A DNA stretch of 13,041 nucleotides from an uncultured Acetatifactor sp. (GCA_910586775.1 CAJUJN010000106.1:1-13041), one strand, 5' to 3'; counted from the first letter of the stretch, positions 5,189 to 12,259 are shown. A program made the numbers and translations. Notes: generated by a model from the letters alone, not told the origin.

Positions 5189-7564
5189 TTACAGCATGGT
5201 ATCATCCCGCAGCACTTCCGCCAGGCTGATCCTGCGCACACTCCGCCACCCCAGATAATAGGCCAAGGCCACAAAGCCCAGGATTGCTGCCATAAACGCG
5301 GCGATGGGCACAAACGGCGCCTGGGCAAAGAACTCTCCCACTCCTATATAGCTCATCTTCAGCATGAGTCCCATAACGATTACGGCCAGGGGCACGGTAA
5401 TCAGTACCGGACGGCCTGCCAGAACCATTGCCTCGATGCGGAACATTTTCCCGATATTCTCCGGCGTCAGTCCCAGGGACATGTACCTGACAAATTCCCG
5501 TTTTCTCTGGCGCACAAAACCCAGGGTATTGGAAAACACATTTCCGATACCGATGAGGGCAAGCAGTCCGCAGAAGCCGCCGAATATAAGCTTCATCCCC
5601 TGTATCTGCCTGCCGTTTACCTCATATTCCTGAATCCGGTTCTCGCTCTCCGCCGCATACTTTCCGGCAAGCAGACTGTCAATCTGCTCCTGCAGGGCGT
5701 TTAGCTGCTCCAGGGTGACATTTTCACCTCCCAGGACGCGCAGATACAGCGTGTTCTCTCCTTCTCCCAGCTGCCCCCGGATATCCTTCCACAGAGACAT
5801 GGGCAGAAAATGTACCAGCTGGTAATAATCAAGCTTCGCATACTCCTCCCGCAGCAGGGGCACCTCCGCCGTATAACACAGCACCGGAACCTCCGCCGTC
5901 ATTTCTTCGCTGCCCGTCCGTCTTAAAACACTTACTGCTCCCTCCCCGGCACTGTCCGCGTTCAGATAAGGCAGCTCCTTTACATGCCGGAAATCGGGAT
6001 CTGTCACATCCCGAATCACGTTCCGTACCACGGCTCCGTCCAGTCGAGGCGGAATGCCCAGCTGCCCACAGTAGTCCAGGAAACTGCTGTCATCCAGTAT
6101 GACAAGGGGCGCATTCACCGTCCAGCCGTCATCGTTTTGGGTCACCACATTGGGGGAAGCATGGGAAAATCCGCCGAAAGCTTTCATTTCTCCGCTGATG
6201 TCTTCCTCTGCGATCCCTCTCTTTGCCGTGGCTTTCTGATACAGCACGGCATTCTCCACCCCGGGAAGGGCCCGTATTTCCTCGATCTCTTCAAAAGCCG
6301 CCCCGTCCCCGTCCCGGATGGTAACCATAATATCCCACACATCCCGGTACCGTTCAAAGTACGTCTCCCTGGTGCTGATGTCCGAAGTAGTGACAAAGCA
6401 TTCCATCATGGTAAAGGCCATGAAGGAGAAAACCAAAGACAGGGAGGCCGTCCGCAGAGCTTTCCGCTGTGCTTTCAGGGCATTTCCCGCCAGTTCCCCT
6501 TCCACGCCGAAGAGAAGCGCCAGGACAGAGGACTTTTTTCTGCGTTTCAGCTGCAGTTCCCCTGTATTTCGAATGGCCTCAAGAGGAGAAAGCCTGCTTA
6601 ATTTCCCCGCAGGCAGCCATGCGGAAATCCATATGGTGATCACAGTCACTCCCAGCGTCACTCCCAGAACCAACGGGTGATAGCCGAATACCGCCTTGTG
6701 CCTGCCCGGCATGTCGCTTCCAAGAAGCAGATTTGTCATTTCCATGATTCCCATGCTGCCCGCGATTCCCAACAGATTCCCCATCAGAACCGGCAGAACA
6801 CATAATCCCGCCGCCTCCTGCAAGAGACAGGACCGGATCTGCCTGGGTGTGGCCCCGATACTGGAAAAAATCCCGAACTGATGGATTCTGGCGTTCATGG
6901 ACAGCGCAAAGGCATTGTGTATAATGACAATCAGGGAAAAGGAAGCTATGCCCGTCACCAGGAGAAACAACGGAAACAGCAGCCTGGGCGCAGGGTCCGA
7001 AGGATGGCGGACCAGGTACATGGCCAGGAGTCCATAGTGATAAGCGGTCTTTTCCGGGGAAGCCCCCGCCAGTTCGGCAATGCGGGGCGTATCTTTCAGC
7101 ACGGCGCCATATCTGTCAAAAATAAGGTCGATTTCGATTTCCGCTTCCCGGGCTTTCTTTTGCGCCGCATTATTGGGCTGCTCATTATTTGGTGGATTGC
7201 CCTCTTGCGTCTCATGGTTTTGCAACTCATTATTTTGCGGATTTTCCTCCTGCACCTCGTCATTTTGCGCTCCATGGTTTTGTTCCTCATAAGAAGCGCC
7301 TCCGGCAGTCTCTCTTACTGTGATATCTTTCACACTTGCAAAGTTCCTCACGGCTTCTATGTCCTCCGGAGTGAATTGTCCTGCTATCCTGCTGTGCCAT
7401 CCGCCCTCCTCCAGAACAATGCGCTCTACCTCATATTTCCACAGGTTATAGAACGTACCGCACAGAAGGGCCAGCAGCAATGCGGAGATAAATGCCGCAA
7501 TCCTGACGGATATACCGGAAAAACGATTGTTTTGTATATAACTTTTCGAATATTCTTTCCACAT
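5189..7564 (-). CDS. FtsX-type ABC transporter permease
   Basis: A 791-residue membrane permease with two FtsX-like domains (PF02687), the usual partner of MacB/LolD-type ATPases such as the one upstream; members move peptides or lipoproteins, or resist envelope-active antimicrobials. The opening MWKEYSKSYIQNNRFSGISV followed by a hydrophobic helix (about 19-38) is typical of a large clostridial subgroup. Further membrane segments lie near 194-217, 246-268, 297-317, 370-390, 658-682, 711-735 and 753-775, leaving outer domains at about 39-193 and 391-655. The FtsX cores show FGIFSSIGATPRQIRSCLLQE (227-247, written here from its family-typical core) and RYMSLGLTPENIGKMFRIEA (693-712). The first outer domain carries a Gln/Asn/Glu-rich insertion with 15-residue repeats. 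The start ATG has only a weak purine stretch (GCGAGAAAA) as ribosome binding site. Substrate unknown. Confidence 0.85.
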   Translation of the reverse strand: MWKEYSKSYIQNNRFSGISVRIAAFISALLLALLCGTFYNLWKYEVERIVLEEGGWHSRIAGQFTPEDIEAVRNFASVKDITVRETAGGASYEEQNHGAQNDEVQEENPQNNELQNHETQEGNPPNNEQPNNAAQKKAREAEIEIDLIFDRYGAVLKDTPRIAELAGASPEKTAYHYGLLAMYLVRHPSDPAPRLLFPLFLLVTGIASFSLIVIIHNAFALSMNARIHQFGIFSSIGATPRQIRSCLLQEAAGLCVLPVLMGNLLGIAGSMGIMEMTNLLLGSDMPGRHKAVFGYHPLVLGVTLGVTVITIWISAWLPAGKLSRLSPLEAIRNTGELQLKRRKKSSVLALLFGVEGELAGNALKAQRKALRTASLSLVFSFMAFTMMECFVTTSDISTRETYFERYRDVWDIMVTIRDGDGAAFEEIEEIRALPGVENAVLYQKATAKRGIAEEDISGEMKAFGGFSHASPNVVTQNDDGWTVNAPLVILDDSSFLDYCGQLGIPPRLDGAVVRNVIRDVTDPDFRHVKELPYLNADSAGEGAVSVLRRTGSEEMTAEVPVLCYTAEVPLLREEYAKLDYYQLVHFLPMSLWKDIRGQLGEGENTLYLRVLGGENVTLEQLNALQEQIDSLLAGKYAAESENRIQEYEVNGRQIQGMKLIFGGFCGLLALIGIGNVFSNTLGFVRQRKREFVRYMSLGLTPENIGKMFRIEAMVLAGRPVLITVPLAVIVMGLMLKMSYIGVGEFFAQAPFVPIAAFMAAILGFVALAYYLGWRSVRRISLAEVLRDDTML
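7178..7267 (-). repeat. Two 45-bp in-frame tandem units inside the permease
   Basis: Residues 100-114 (QNDEVQEENPQNNEL) and 115-129 (QNHETQEGNPPNNEQ) are two copies of a 15-residue unit, flanked by partial copies QNHGA (95-99) and PNN (130-132). Unit length is a multiple of three, so copy number can change without breaking the frame. The insertion lies in the first extracytoplasmic domain. Confidence 0.75.
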
Positions 7565-7770
7565 ATTTTCTCGCTGTCATATATTACAGAATGACCGGAA
7601 ATAGCTTGTGCGCCTGATCCATTTGCTCTTTCATGCAGGTTTTTCATTAAAAGTTGATATATGCCTGAGCCGTACAATCCAAAACCAGGATTCTGCTGTT
7701 CTGCACAAAATTTCCGGCGTTTTCCAGAAAATTGCCGGAAAACAACTCCTCAGGAGCTGTTGACAATTCC
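7565..7770. other. ATPase-permease spacer with hairpins and a short open frame
   Basis: Paired genes of this type are usually tightly spaced; here 206 bp separate them. The spacer holds an 8-bp stem TTTCCGGC/GCCGGAAA (7711-7718, 7734-7741) with a nested TTTTC/GAAAA stem, and next to it a 9-bp stem (7741-7749, 7753-7761, one G-T pair). A minus-strand frame down to TAA at 7647-7649 reads plausibly (ELSTAPEELFSGNFLENAG...) but has no good start and may be the tail of a lost gene. The hairpins could attenuate or process the message between ATPase and permease (inference). Confidence 0.4.
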
Positions 7771-8472
7771 TTATGACAGCGGTTTCACCTCCTTCCCTCT
7801 GCGCTCGTCTCTGATAATGCGGCCGTCTTCTATAGTTATGATGCGCTCCGCATCCAAAGCCACTTTCTCATCGTGGGTAATCAGCAGAATGGTCTGCTCC
7901 AGATTACGGTGGGAAAGCTTCAGCATGTCCATAATCTCCCGGGAATTTTTCTGATCCAGGTTCCCCGTGGGTTCATCCGCCAGAAGCAGCGCCGGACGGT
8001 AAATCAGGGCGCGCGCAATGGCTACCCGCTGCTGCTGCCCTCCGGATAACTGGTTGGGCAGGGCGTCAAGTCTGCCGGAAATCCCCAGAGAAGCAACAAC
8101 TTTCTCGAAATATTCCGGGTTGGGCTTCTTACGGTCAAGAGCCAGGGGCATACAGATATTTTTCCGCACCGTAAGGGTGGGAACCAGGTTGTAAAACTGA
8201 TACACCAGTCCCACCTTTCTGCGCCGGAAAATCGCCGCCTCCGTCCGGTTCAGTCCGGCAAGGTCGGTTCCGTCTATGACCACTTTCCCGGATGTGGGCT
8301 TGTCCACTGTGCCCAGAATGTGCAGCAAAGTGGATTTGCCAGAGCCGGAAGCTCCCATGATGGCTACAAATTCTCCTTTGCTGACTGACAGGTCTATCCC
8401 GTCCAGTGCCTTTACCTGATTGCCTTCGGAACCGTAGGTCTTCCGGAGGCCTTCGCATTTTAAAATCTCCAT
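7771..8472 (-). CDS. ABC transporter ATP-binding protein, MacB/LolD type
   Basis: A 233-residue ATPase of the LolD/MacB/FtsE class that powers the permease encoded downstream. Visible motifs: Walker A GASGSGKST (40-48), Q-loop Gln92 in YQFYNLVPTLTV, signature LSGGQQQRVAIARAL (142-156), Walker B ALLLADEPTGNLD (161-173) and the switch His200 in LLITHDEKVA. Length is standard and all catalytic residues are present. It acts on the cytoplasmic face as a dimer. The ATG at 8472 is weakly served: GAGG lies about 10 nt upstream, and a leader frame (8460-8528) runs across the start codon in another phase, suggesting translation is coupled to leader reading. Upstream lie tandem repeats and a strong hairpin. 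Confidence 0.93.
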   Translation of the reverse strand: MEILKCEGLRKTYGSEGNQVKALDGIDLSVSKGEFVAIMGASGSGKSTLLHILGTVDKPTSGKVVIDGTDLAGLNRTEAAIFRRRKVGLVYQFYNLVPTLTVRKNICMPLALDRKKPNPEYFEKVVASLGISGRLDALPNQLSGGQQQRVAIARALIYRPALLLADEPTGNLDQKNSREIMDMLKLSHRNLEQTILLITHDEKVALDAERIITIEDGRIIRDERRGKEVKPLS

Positions 8473-8528
8473 CCTGCTTTTTCCTCGCTTTCTGTTTGTG
8501 GTGGTAGACTCGAAAAAACGCTTCGCAT
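8460..8528 (-). CDS. Leader ORF overlapping the ATPase start (22 aa)
   Basis: In the repeat unit nearest the ATPase, GAGG is followed after 4 nt by ATG (8528). The frame runs 22 codons (MRSVFSSLPPQTESEEKAG, then three more residues) and stops 13 nt inside the ATPase gene in a different phase. Such overlap would allow ribosomes finishing the leader to reinitiate at the ATPase ATG. The ribosome binding site spacing is short, so use of the start is uncertain. Confidence 0.3.
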   Translation of the reverse strand: MRSVFSSLPPQTESEEKAGWRF

Positions 8529-8615
8529 TTTTCCTCGTTATTTAGACTCGAAAAACGCTTCGCATTTTTCCTCGTTATTTAGACTCGAAAAAACGCTTCG
8601 CGTTTTTCCTCGTTA
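8505..8615 (-). repeat. Three tandem 36-38 bp units in the ATPase leader
   Basis: Units at 8505-8542, 8543-8579 and 8580-8615 are almost identical, differing by one A in a homopolymer (five or six A) and one A/G change. On the transcribed strand each contains GAGGAAAA followed by ATG (units 1 and 2) or ACG (unit 3), and each can fold into a short stem closed by GC-TTC-GC with A/T-rich arms. The middle unit encodes a seven-codon frame (8565-8542). The sequence before the ATPase ATG (GCGAGGAAAAAGC) resembles the unit, so the array may have grown by duplication of the native ribosome binding site. Confidence 0.8.
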
Positions 8616-8651
8616 CAATAAGAAAGTTGCCGGGGCAACTTTCTTATTGTA
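8614..8651 (-). repeat. 18-bp perfect inverted repeat at the leader 5' end
   Basis: TACAATAAGAAAGTTGCC (8614-8631) and its exact complement (8634-8651) are separated by only two G, giving a 38-bp perfect palindrome. Neither side has a T-run, so it is not an ordinary terminator. It abuts the tandem array and would form the very 5' structure of a transcript started at the adjacent -10 candidate. Confidence 0.8.
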
Positions 8652-8652
8652 T

Positions 8653-8661
8653 ATTGTACCA
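8653..8661 (-). promoter_or_regulatory. Candidate extended -10 promoter of the ABC genes
   Basis: On the minus strand TGGTACAAT forms an extended -10 (TGn plus TACAAT, 8658-8653). No good -35 is found 16-18 bp upstream. Transcription would begin near 8646, inside the inverted repeat. This is the best promoter candidate in the leader but not a strong one. Confidence 0.35.
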
Positions 8662-8669
8662 TATGAAAA

Positions 8670-8804
8670 TTACAGGTTGGTGACTGGCGCATAATAAAAA
8701 GCATCCGGAACTGTTATTTTCCAAATGCTTTTACCCGCATCATAATCAATACTGGTATATCTGCAGAACCTTTCTCCAGAACTGTAGTCTAACGAGTAAA
8801 CACA
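8670..8804 (-). pseudogene. C-terminal gene fragment next to repeat copy 2
   Basis: A frame with no start codon reads as protein (YSSGERFCRYTSIDYDAGKS, then IWKITVPDAFYYAPVTNL) up to TAA at 8670-8672. It begins inside the dispersed repeat (stop at 8805-8807), so the repeat marks where the upstream part of the gene was lost. The family is not recognised. An 8-bp AAAAGCAT/ATGCTTTT stem (8697-8704, 8725-8732) lies inside it and could end transcription in either direction. Confidence 0.4.
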
Positions 8805-8853
8805 TCAGCAATCCAAAGCTGAAAGCGGCAGTTCAATGCGTTCACGAGTATAA
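8788..8853. repeat. Dispersed intergenic repeat, copy 2
   Basis: This copy matches the core at 4952-5019. Its terminal arms are GTAAACACAT (8796-8805) and ATGCGTTCAC (8837-8846); both mismatches become G-U pairs in RNA made from the minus strand, so the stem survives in that transcript. It lies directly downstream of the oleate hydratase terminator hairpin. The inner GCGGCA motif and AGCTGAAAG segment are kept. Confidence 0.6.
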
Positions 8854-8863
8854 ATAGCAGTAA

Positions 8864-8903
8864 CCCGCTTCCCAACGGCGGTACGCTGTCTTTGGGAAGC
8901 GGG
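8864..8903 (-). terminator. Terminator hairpin of the oleate hydratase gene
   Basis: CCCGCTTCCCAA (8864-8875) and its exact complement (8892-8903) form a 12-bp stem with a 16-nt loop, 43 bp beyond the oleate hydratase stop codon. On the minus strand it is followed by the moderately T-rich TTACTGCTATTTATA. The stem is very stable; the T-run is imperfect. Confidence 0.6.
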
Positions 8904-8945
8904 GTTTGCGGGAAATTCGTATATCTTCACAGACTGGACTTTCTG

Positions 8946-10919
8946 TCACAGCATACCGTCTTTCAGCACATCATGGTCTCTCAATACTTTCTCAATGACA
9001 GTTCCCTTGATGAAATGAAGAAGCGGTTTCTTTAATGCGTTCAGCGGTCCGGGCAGTTCAATCTCCAGAGGCGACTTGCCGTCCATGAGTTTTACGCTGC
9101 TGTCCAGAAGCTCTCTGATATCATAGACGCTGCCCCACACCTCGGGCACGCCTCTGTCCACACCCAACAGTCCGTATACGGCTTCCATGGCGGTTCTGAC
9201 AGAGTATTCCGTGGTGAATACGGTATCTCTGGGCGTCTCCGCGAACTGTCCCAGAAATGCAAAATTGACACATCCGTCAGGTATTACATCCGGGCGGTCT
9301 CCCTTGGTTCTGGGCATGAAGAACGCTGTAATGTAAGGCATCATGGTGGGAACGCAGACGGCGCTGTGTTCTGCCAGTTCAGGGATTTCCTCCACAGGCA
9401 CGCCCATGTGGTACAGCCATTCTTCCGTAATCTCCCTGCCGGTACACTCCCGCATGGGTTTCTTTACATAATCGCCGGGCACATCCGTGAACAGGCCGTA
9501 TACCCAGACGCAGACCTTATCCTTATCCTGCTCCTTAAACTGCCCCTGTCTGTTGATGGTCCAGCTCAAGAGCCAGGAGGAATCCTTGCAGCTGACAATG
9601 CCGCCGGTGACCACTCTGCCGCTCTTGGGGTCGCGTTTGCAGATATTGGTGATATAGGGAAGGATCCTGTCATCCAGTGTGGTAATGGTGGCGGATTCCC
9701 AGTTGGTCTTTCCCACGTCGGAGCAGAATTTTTCCGGGTGGCCGAAGGAAGGATCCTGCCTTGCAATATTCCGCCACAGGTTCCAGCAGCCGCTGGTCCG
9801 CACTTCCGCGTCGCCGTTGGGCGCGTGGTTCTGGTCCCCGTAGATGGTGCCCTCCGTACAGCTTCCGTTGGTGACGAACACCAGGTCGTTTTCGGTGAGA
9901 ACAATTCCCTTTTCCACGCCCTTGACCTTGCATTCGATGGCTTTTGCCACTTTTTTCCCATCTTCTTTTTCAAAGATCACATTGAGCACTTCCGTGTTGA
10001 ACCGGAAGTCCACGCCTGCTGCTTCCAGGTACTTCTGCATGGGCAGAATCAGGGATTCATACTGGTTGTATTTTGTAAATTTCAGAGCGCTGAAGTCCGG
10101 CAGTCCTGCAATGTGGTGTATGAAGCGCTGGAAGTACAGTTTCATCTCCAGGGCGCTGTGCCAGTTCTCGAAAGCGAACATGGTTCTCCAGTACAGCCAG
10201 AAAGTGGAGTCAAATACTTCCTCGTCAAAAACGTCTTCAATGGTCTTATCATACAGGTCTTCGTCTCTGGTCATGAACAGCTTCATGATCTCCATGCAGC
10301 CCTTCTGGCTTAAGTTGAATTTCCCGTCTGTGTGGGCATCCTTTCCCCGGTGCTCAGTGGCGCGGCAGAGGGAGTAGTTGGGGTCTTCCTTATTCAGCCA
10401 GTAATATTCATCCAGAACGGACACACCCGGCGTCTCCAGGGAGGGAATGGAGCGGAACAGGTCCCAAAGGCATTCGAAATGGTTCTCCATCTCCCGGCCG
10501 CCCCGCATGATATAACCCCTGGTGGGATCAAAGATGCCGTCACACGCGCCTCCGGCAATGTCCATTGCCTCCAGAATGTGAATATGGTCTCCGGGCATCC
10601 GGGCGTCTCTCACCAGGAAACATGCTGCCGCCAGGGAAGCCAGGCCGCTGCCTACAATGTAGGCGTTCTTGTCGTCTACGCCTTCCGGTTTCCGGGGACG
10701 GGCGAAAGCCTCATAATTGCCGTTGGAATAGTAGATGCCTTTGCTGTTTTTCTGATTTTTGCCGATTTCCGTGTTGCGGTATTCCTTCCGTTCTACATGG
10801 GAAGCAGTCTTTTTATCTTCTGTTTTACGTGCGTCCTTATGCTTTTTTGCAACGATAGCCGCTGCTCCTGCGCCGGCTGCCAGCGCTGCTCCGATTGCCA
10901 GGTTCCTGTTCTTTGCCAT
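8946..10919 (-). CDS. ohyA: Oleate hydratase with N-terminal hydrophobic extension
   Basis: A 657-residue FAD-dependent fatty acid hydratase (MCRA family, PF06100) that adds water to the cis-9 double bond of oleate and related acids to give 10-hydroxy fatty acids, a defence against toxic unsaturated fatty acids. The family body starts at YYSNGNYEAFARPRKPEGVD (63-82). The dinucleotide fold IVGSGLASLAAA is at 88-99, the RGGREMENHF loop at 139-148, and ALEMKLYFQRFIHH near 256-269. Aligned by eye with remembered Staphylococcus aureus OhyA, catalytic Glu82 and Tyr201 correspond to Glu143 and Tyr262. About 60 residues precede the usual start: a Gly/Ala-rich hydrophobic stretch (6-24) then a Lys-rich linker, suggesting membrane tethering. 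The start is supported by GGAAGGAA upstream and no later Met before the family body. It is a single-gene unit with its own promoter and terminator. Confidence 0.95.
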   Translation of the reverse strand: MAKNRNLAIGAALAAGAGAAAIVAKKHKDARKTEDKKTASHVERKEYRNTEIGKNQKNSKGIYYSNGNYEAFARPRKPEGVDDKNAYIVGSGLASLAAACFLVRDARMPGDHIHILEAMDIAGGACDGIFDPTRGYIMRGGREMENHFECLWDLFRSIPSLETPGVSVLDEYYWLNKEDPNYSLCRATEHRGKDAHTDGKFNLSQKGCMEIMKLFMTRDEDLYDKTIEDVFDEEVFDSTFWLYWRTMFAFENWHSALEMKLYFQRFIHHIAGLPDFSALKFTKYNQYESLILPMQKYLEAAGVDFRFNTEVLNVIFEKEDGKKVAKAIECKVKGVEKGIVLTENDLVFVTNGSCTEGTIYGDQNHAPNGDAEVRTSGCWNLWRNIARQDPSFGHPEKFCSDVGKTNWESATITTLDDRILPYITNICKRDPKSGRVVTGGIVSCKDSSWLLSWTINRQGQFKEQDKDKVCVWVYGLFTDVPGDYVKKPMRECTGREITEEWLYHMGVPVEEIPELAEHSAVCVPTMMPYITAFFMPRTKGDRPDVIPDGCVNFAFLGQFAETPRDTVFTTEYSVRTAMEAVYGLLGVDRGVPEVWGSVYDIRELLDSSVKLMDGKSPLEIELPGPLNALKKPLLHFIKGTVIEKVLRDHDVLKDGML

Positions 10920-11200
10920 TTTTCAGTTCCTTCCTTTCTTATCATTCACTCTGCCTGTCTGATACAAGCGCATCCTCTGCATTGATACTTTGGTTCTTTC
11001 CTTCCAGGACCGCCGCCGGGATTGAAATCGCTGCGGCTGTTCTTTATGATGGTATCTTAGCACTTTTTTATTCTTTTTCCAATTTACAAAACAGCCCAAA
11101 TGATAAAAAACCTGCCGCGCTGCTGGCTGTTATACTTTTCCCAAATTATTAAGAATTTATAAGCAGATAACCAGCACCGGAAGAGATGTGCTGAAATTGG
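10920..11200. other. Intergenic leader region of the oleate hydratase gene
   Basis: This stretch holds the ribosome binding site and about 130 nt of leader after the predicted promoter. A short minus-strand frame without start (AAAISIPAAVLEGKNQSINA onward, stop at 10942-10944) looks protein-like and could be a gene remnant, but it is too short to judge. Nothing else convincing is seen. Confidence 0.4.
11054..11082 (-). promoter_or_regulatory. Sigma-A promoter candidate for the oleate hydratase gene
   Basis: On the minus strand TTGGAA (11082-11077) is followed after exactly 17 bp by TAAGAT (11059-11054). Four of six and five of six positions match consensus, and the spacer is A-rich. Transcription would start near 11047. 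Confidence 0.5.
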
Positions 11201-11365
11201 TCACATATCCGGCAAAAGCGTACTCACTCCATAGACAAATACCGCACAGACCATCTGAACCACATAATACCCGGAGAAAATTCCGAAAAAGAGAGGAAGC
11301 CCTTTCTTCCAACCATAATTCGTCACGGTGTTTAAAGCCAGAATCAAGCTGAACGTAGATGCTAT
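11201..11365 (-). pseudogene. LysE-family exporter remnant
   Basis: A minus-strand frame without start reads IASTFSLILALNTVTNYGWK, then KGLPLFFGIFSGYYVVQMVC, and ends with LLPDM before TGA at 11201-11203. This resembles the first two membrane helices of LysE/RhtB amino acid exporters, where an STFTPGPNN-type segment precedes a hydrophobic helix and an (N/Q)YGWKKG loop. The TPGPNN signature is missing: STF joins directly to SLILALN, as after a small in-frame deletion. The remaining two thirds of a LysE protein (about 200 residues) are not found downstream. It is therefore a dead fragment. Confidence 0.6.
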
Positions 11366-11465
11366 TTTAAGGCAGGCAAGGCACCGAAAAGGAACATAAA
11401 TAGGAACGCTAAAAGTTTTTTCTGTCCAGTTGTGCTGTCAAAACATGTTTTCGTGCAATCGGTAT

Positions 11466-11495
11466 TAGACATAATTTCATTTTTTCCGATATTTT
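11466..11495 (+). promoter_or_regulatory. Weak promoter candidate for the response regulator
   Basis: TAGACA (11466-11471) and TATTTT (11490-11495) are separated by 18 bp and would start transcription near 11502, just before the AGGAGG at the response regulator start. Both boxes deviate from consensus, and I see no clear pair of LytTR-type repeats upstream. The rest of 11366-11518 shows nothing else I can support. Confidence 0.3.
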
Positions 11496-11518
11496 ATGTG
11501 AAAGCCAAAGGAGGGCAT

Positions 11519-12247
11519 ATGATAAAAGTTGCAATATGTGATGATGAAAAGAACATAAGAAGCTACCTTGCTTCGCTTATCAGAGGGCAGAAAGCGGAAT
11601 GTGAAATTACGGAGTATGCTTCTGCTGATGAATACCTGTCAAGCGGCATGGGGCATGATTTGCTGTTCCTGGATATAGCGTTAGAGGGTTCTGCGTCCGG
11701 CATGGACGGTATGGGAATGGCAAGGCGGATCAGGGGCATGGAACAGATAAAACAGCCCGCAATCATTTTTGTTACGGGCTATGAAAAGTATGTCTATGAC
11801 GCTTTCGAAGTGGAAGCGTCGGGGTATCTGGTAAAGCCTGTGAATGAGCGGAAATTTGCGGAGGTCTTCAGCCGGGCGCAGGATAAGATTTTATCCGAAA
11901 CGGAGCAGAAAAAGAAAACCCTGCTTATCCAGTACGCCGGGGCAAACAAAGCCATACCGTTAGACCATATTTATTACATGGAAAGCCAGAAACACAAGGT
12001 AGTGCTTTATACCAAAGACGGGGAACAAGCCAGCTTGCGCAGCCTGGAATATTATGCAAAAATCGGGGAGCTTGAGGAAGAATTGCAGGGGCAGTTCTGC
12101 CGCATCCACAAAGGCTATCTTGTCAACCTCTCCTGTGTGGACGAATACAGCAGGACAGAAATCATGCTTGCAAACGGGGATAAGCTGCCCCTTTCCAAAT
12201 ATAAGTATGAGGACTTTGTAAAGGCATATCTGCGCTTTATGCAGTAG
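11519..12247 (+). CDS. LytTR-family response regulator (AgrA/LytR type)
   Basis: A 242-residue two-component regulator. The N-terminal receiver (about 1-125) has the acidic pair Asp8-Asp9 in AICDDEKN, phosphoacceptor Asp52 in LLFLDIAL, the Thr of FVTGYEKYVYDAF and Lys106 in YLVKPVNE. The C-terminal LytTR DNA-binding domain (about 133-240) shows IYYMESQKHKVVLYTKDG and the diagnostic FCRIHKGYLVNLSCVDEY, ending KYKYEDFVKAYLRF. The start at 11519 follows AGGAGGG by 4 nt (AGGAGGGCATATG); the longer frame from 11432 lacks a ribosome binding site and its extra 29 residues do not resemble a receiver. Such regulators usually control bacteriocin, quorum-peptide or virulence-like functions. The partner kinase follows after 12 bp. 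Confidence 0.93.
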   Translation: MIKVAICDDEKNIRSYLASLIRGQKAECEITEYASADEYLSSGMGHDLLFLDIALEGSASGMDGMGMARRIRGMEQIKQPAIIFVTGYEKYVYDAFEVEASGYLVKPVNERKFAEVFSRAQDKILSETEQKKKTLLIQYAGANKAIPLDHIYYMESQKHKVVLYTKDGEQASLRSLEYYAKIGELEEELQGQFCRIHKGYLVNLSCVDEYSRTEIMLANGDKLPLSKYKYEDFVKAYLRFMQ

Positions 12248-12259
12248 GAGGGACAGACA

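Noticed and set aside
5188..5328. N-terminal part of the open frame extending from 5008 to 5328
   Set aside because: It overlaps the conserved C-terminus of the permease in another phase and has Arg/Trp/Cys-rich shadow composition; only the part after the permease stop looks coding.
8505..8615. Possible CRISPR array
   Set aside because: The three units are directly adjacent with no variable spacers and no cas genes are nearby; it is a tandem leader repeat.
9366..10313. Plus-strand open frame of 315 codons opposite the oleate hydratase gene
   Set aside because: The minus strand encodes a clear, full-length oleate hydratase through this stretch; the antisense frame has no recognisable motif.
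11432..11518. Upstream ATG for the response regulator
   Set aside because: The extra 29 residues do not fit the receiver fold and encode the AGGAGG that serves the ATG at 11519.
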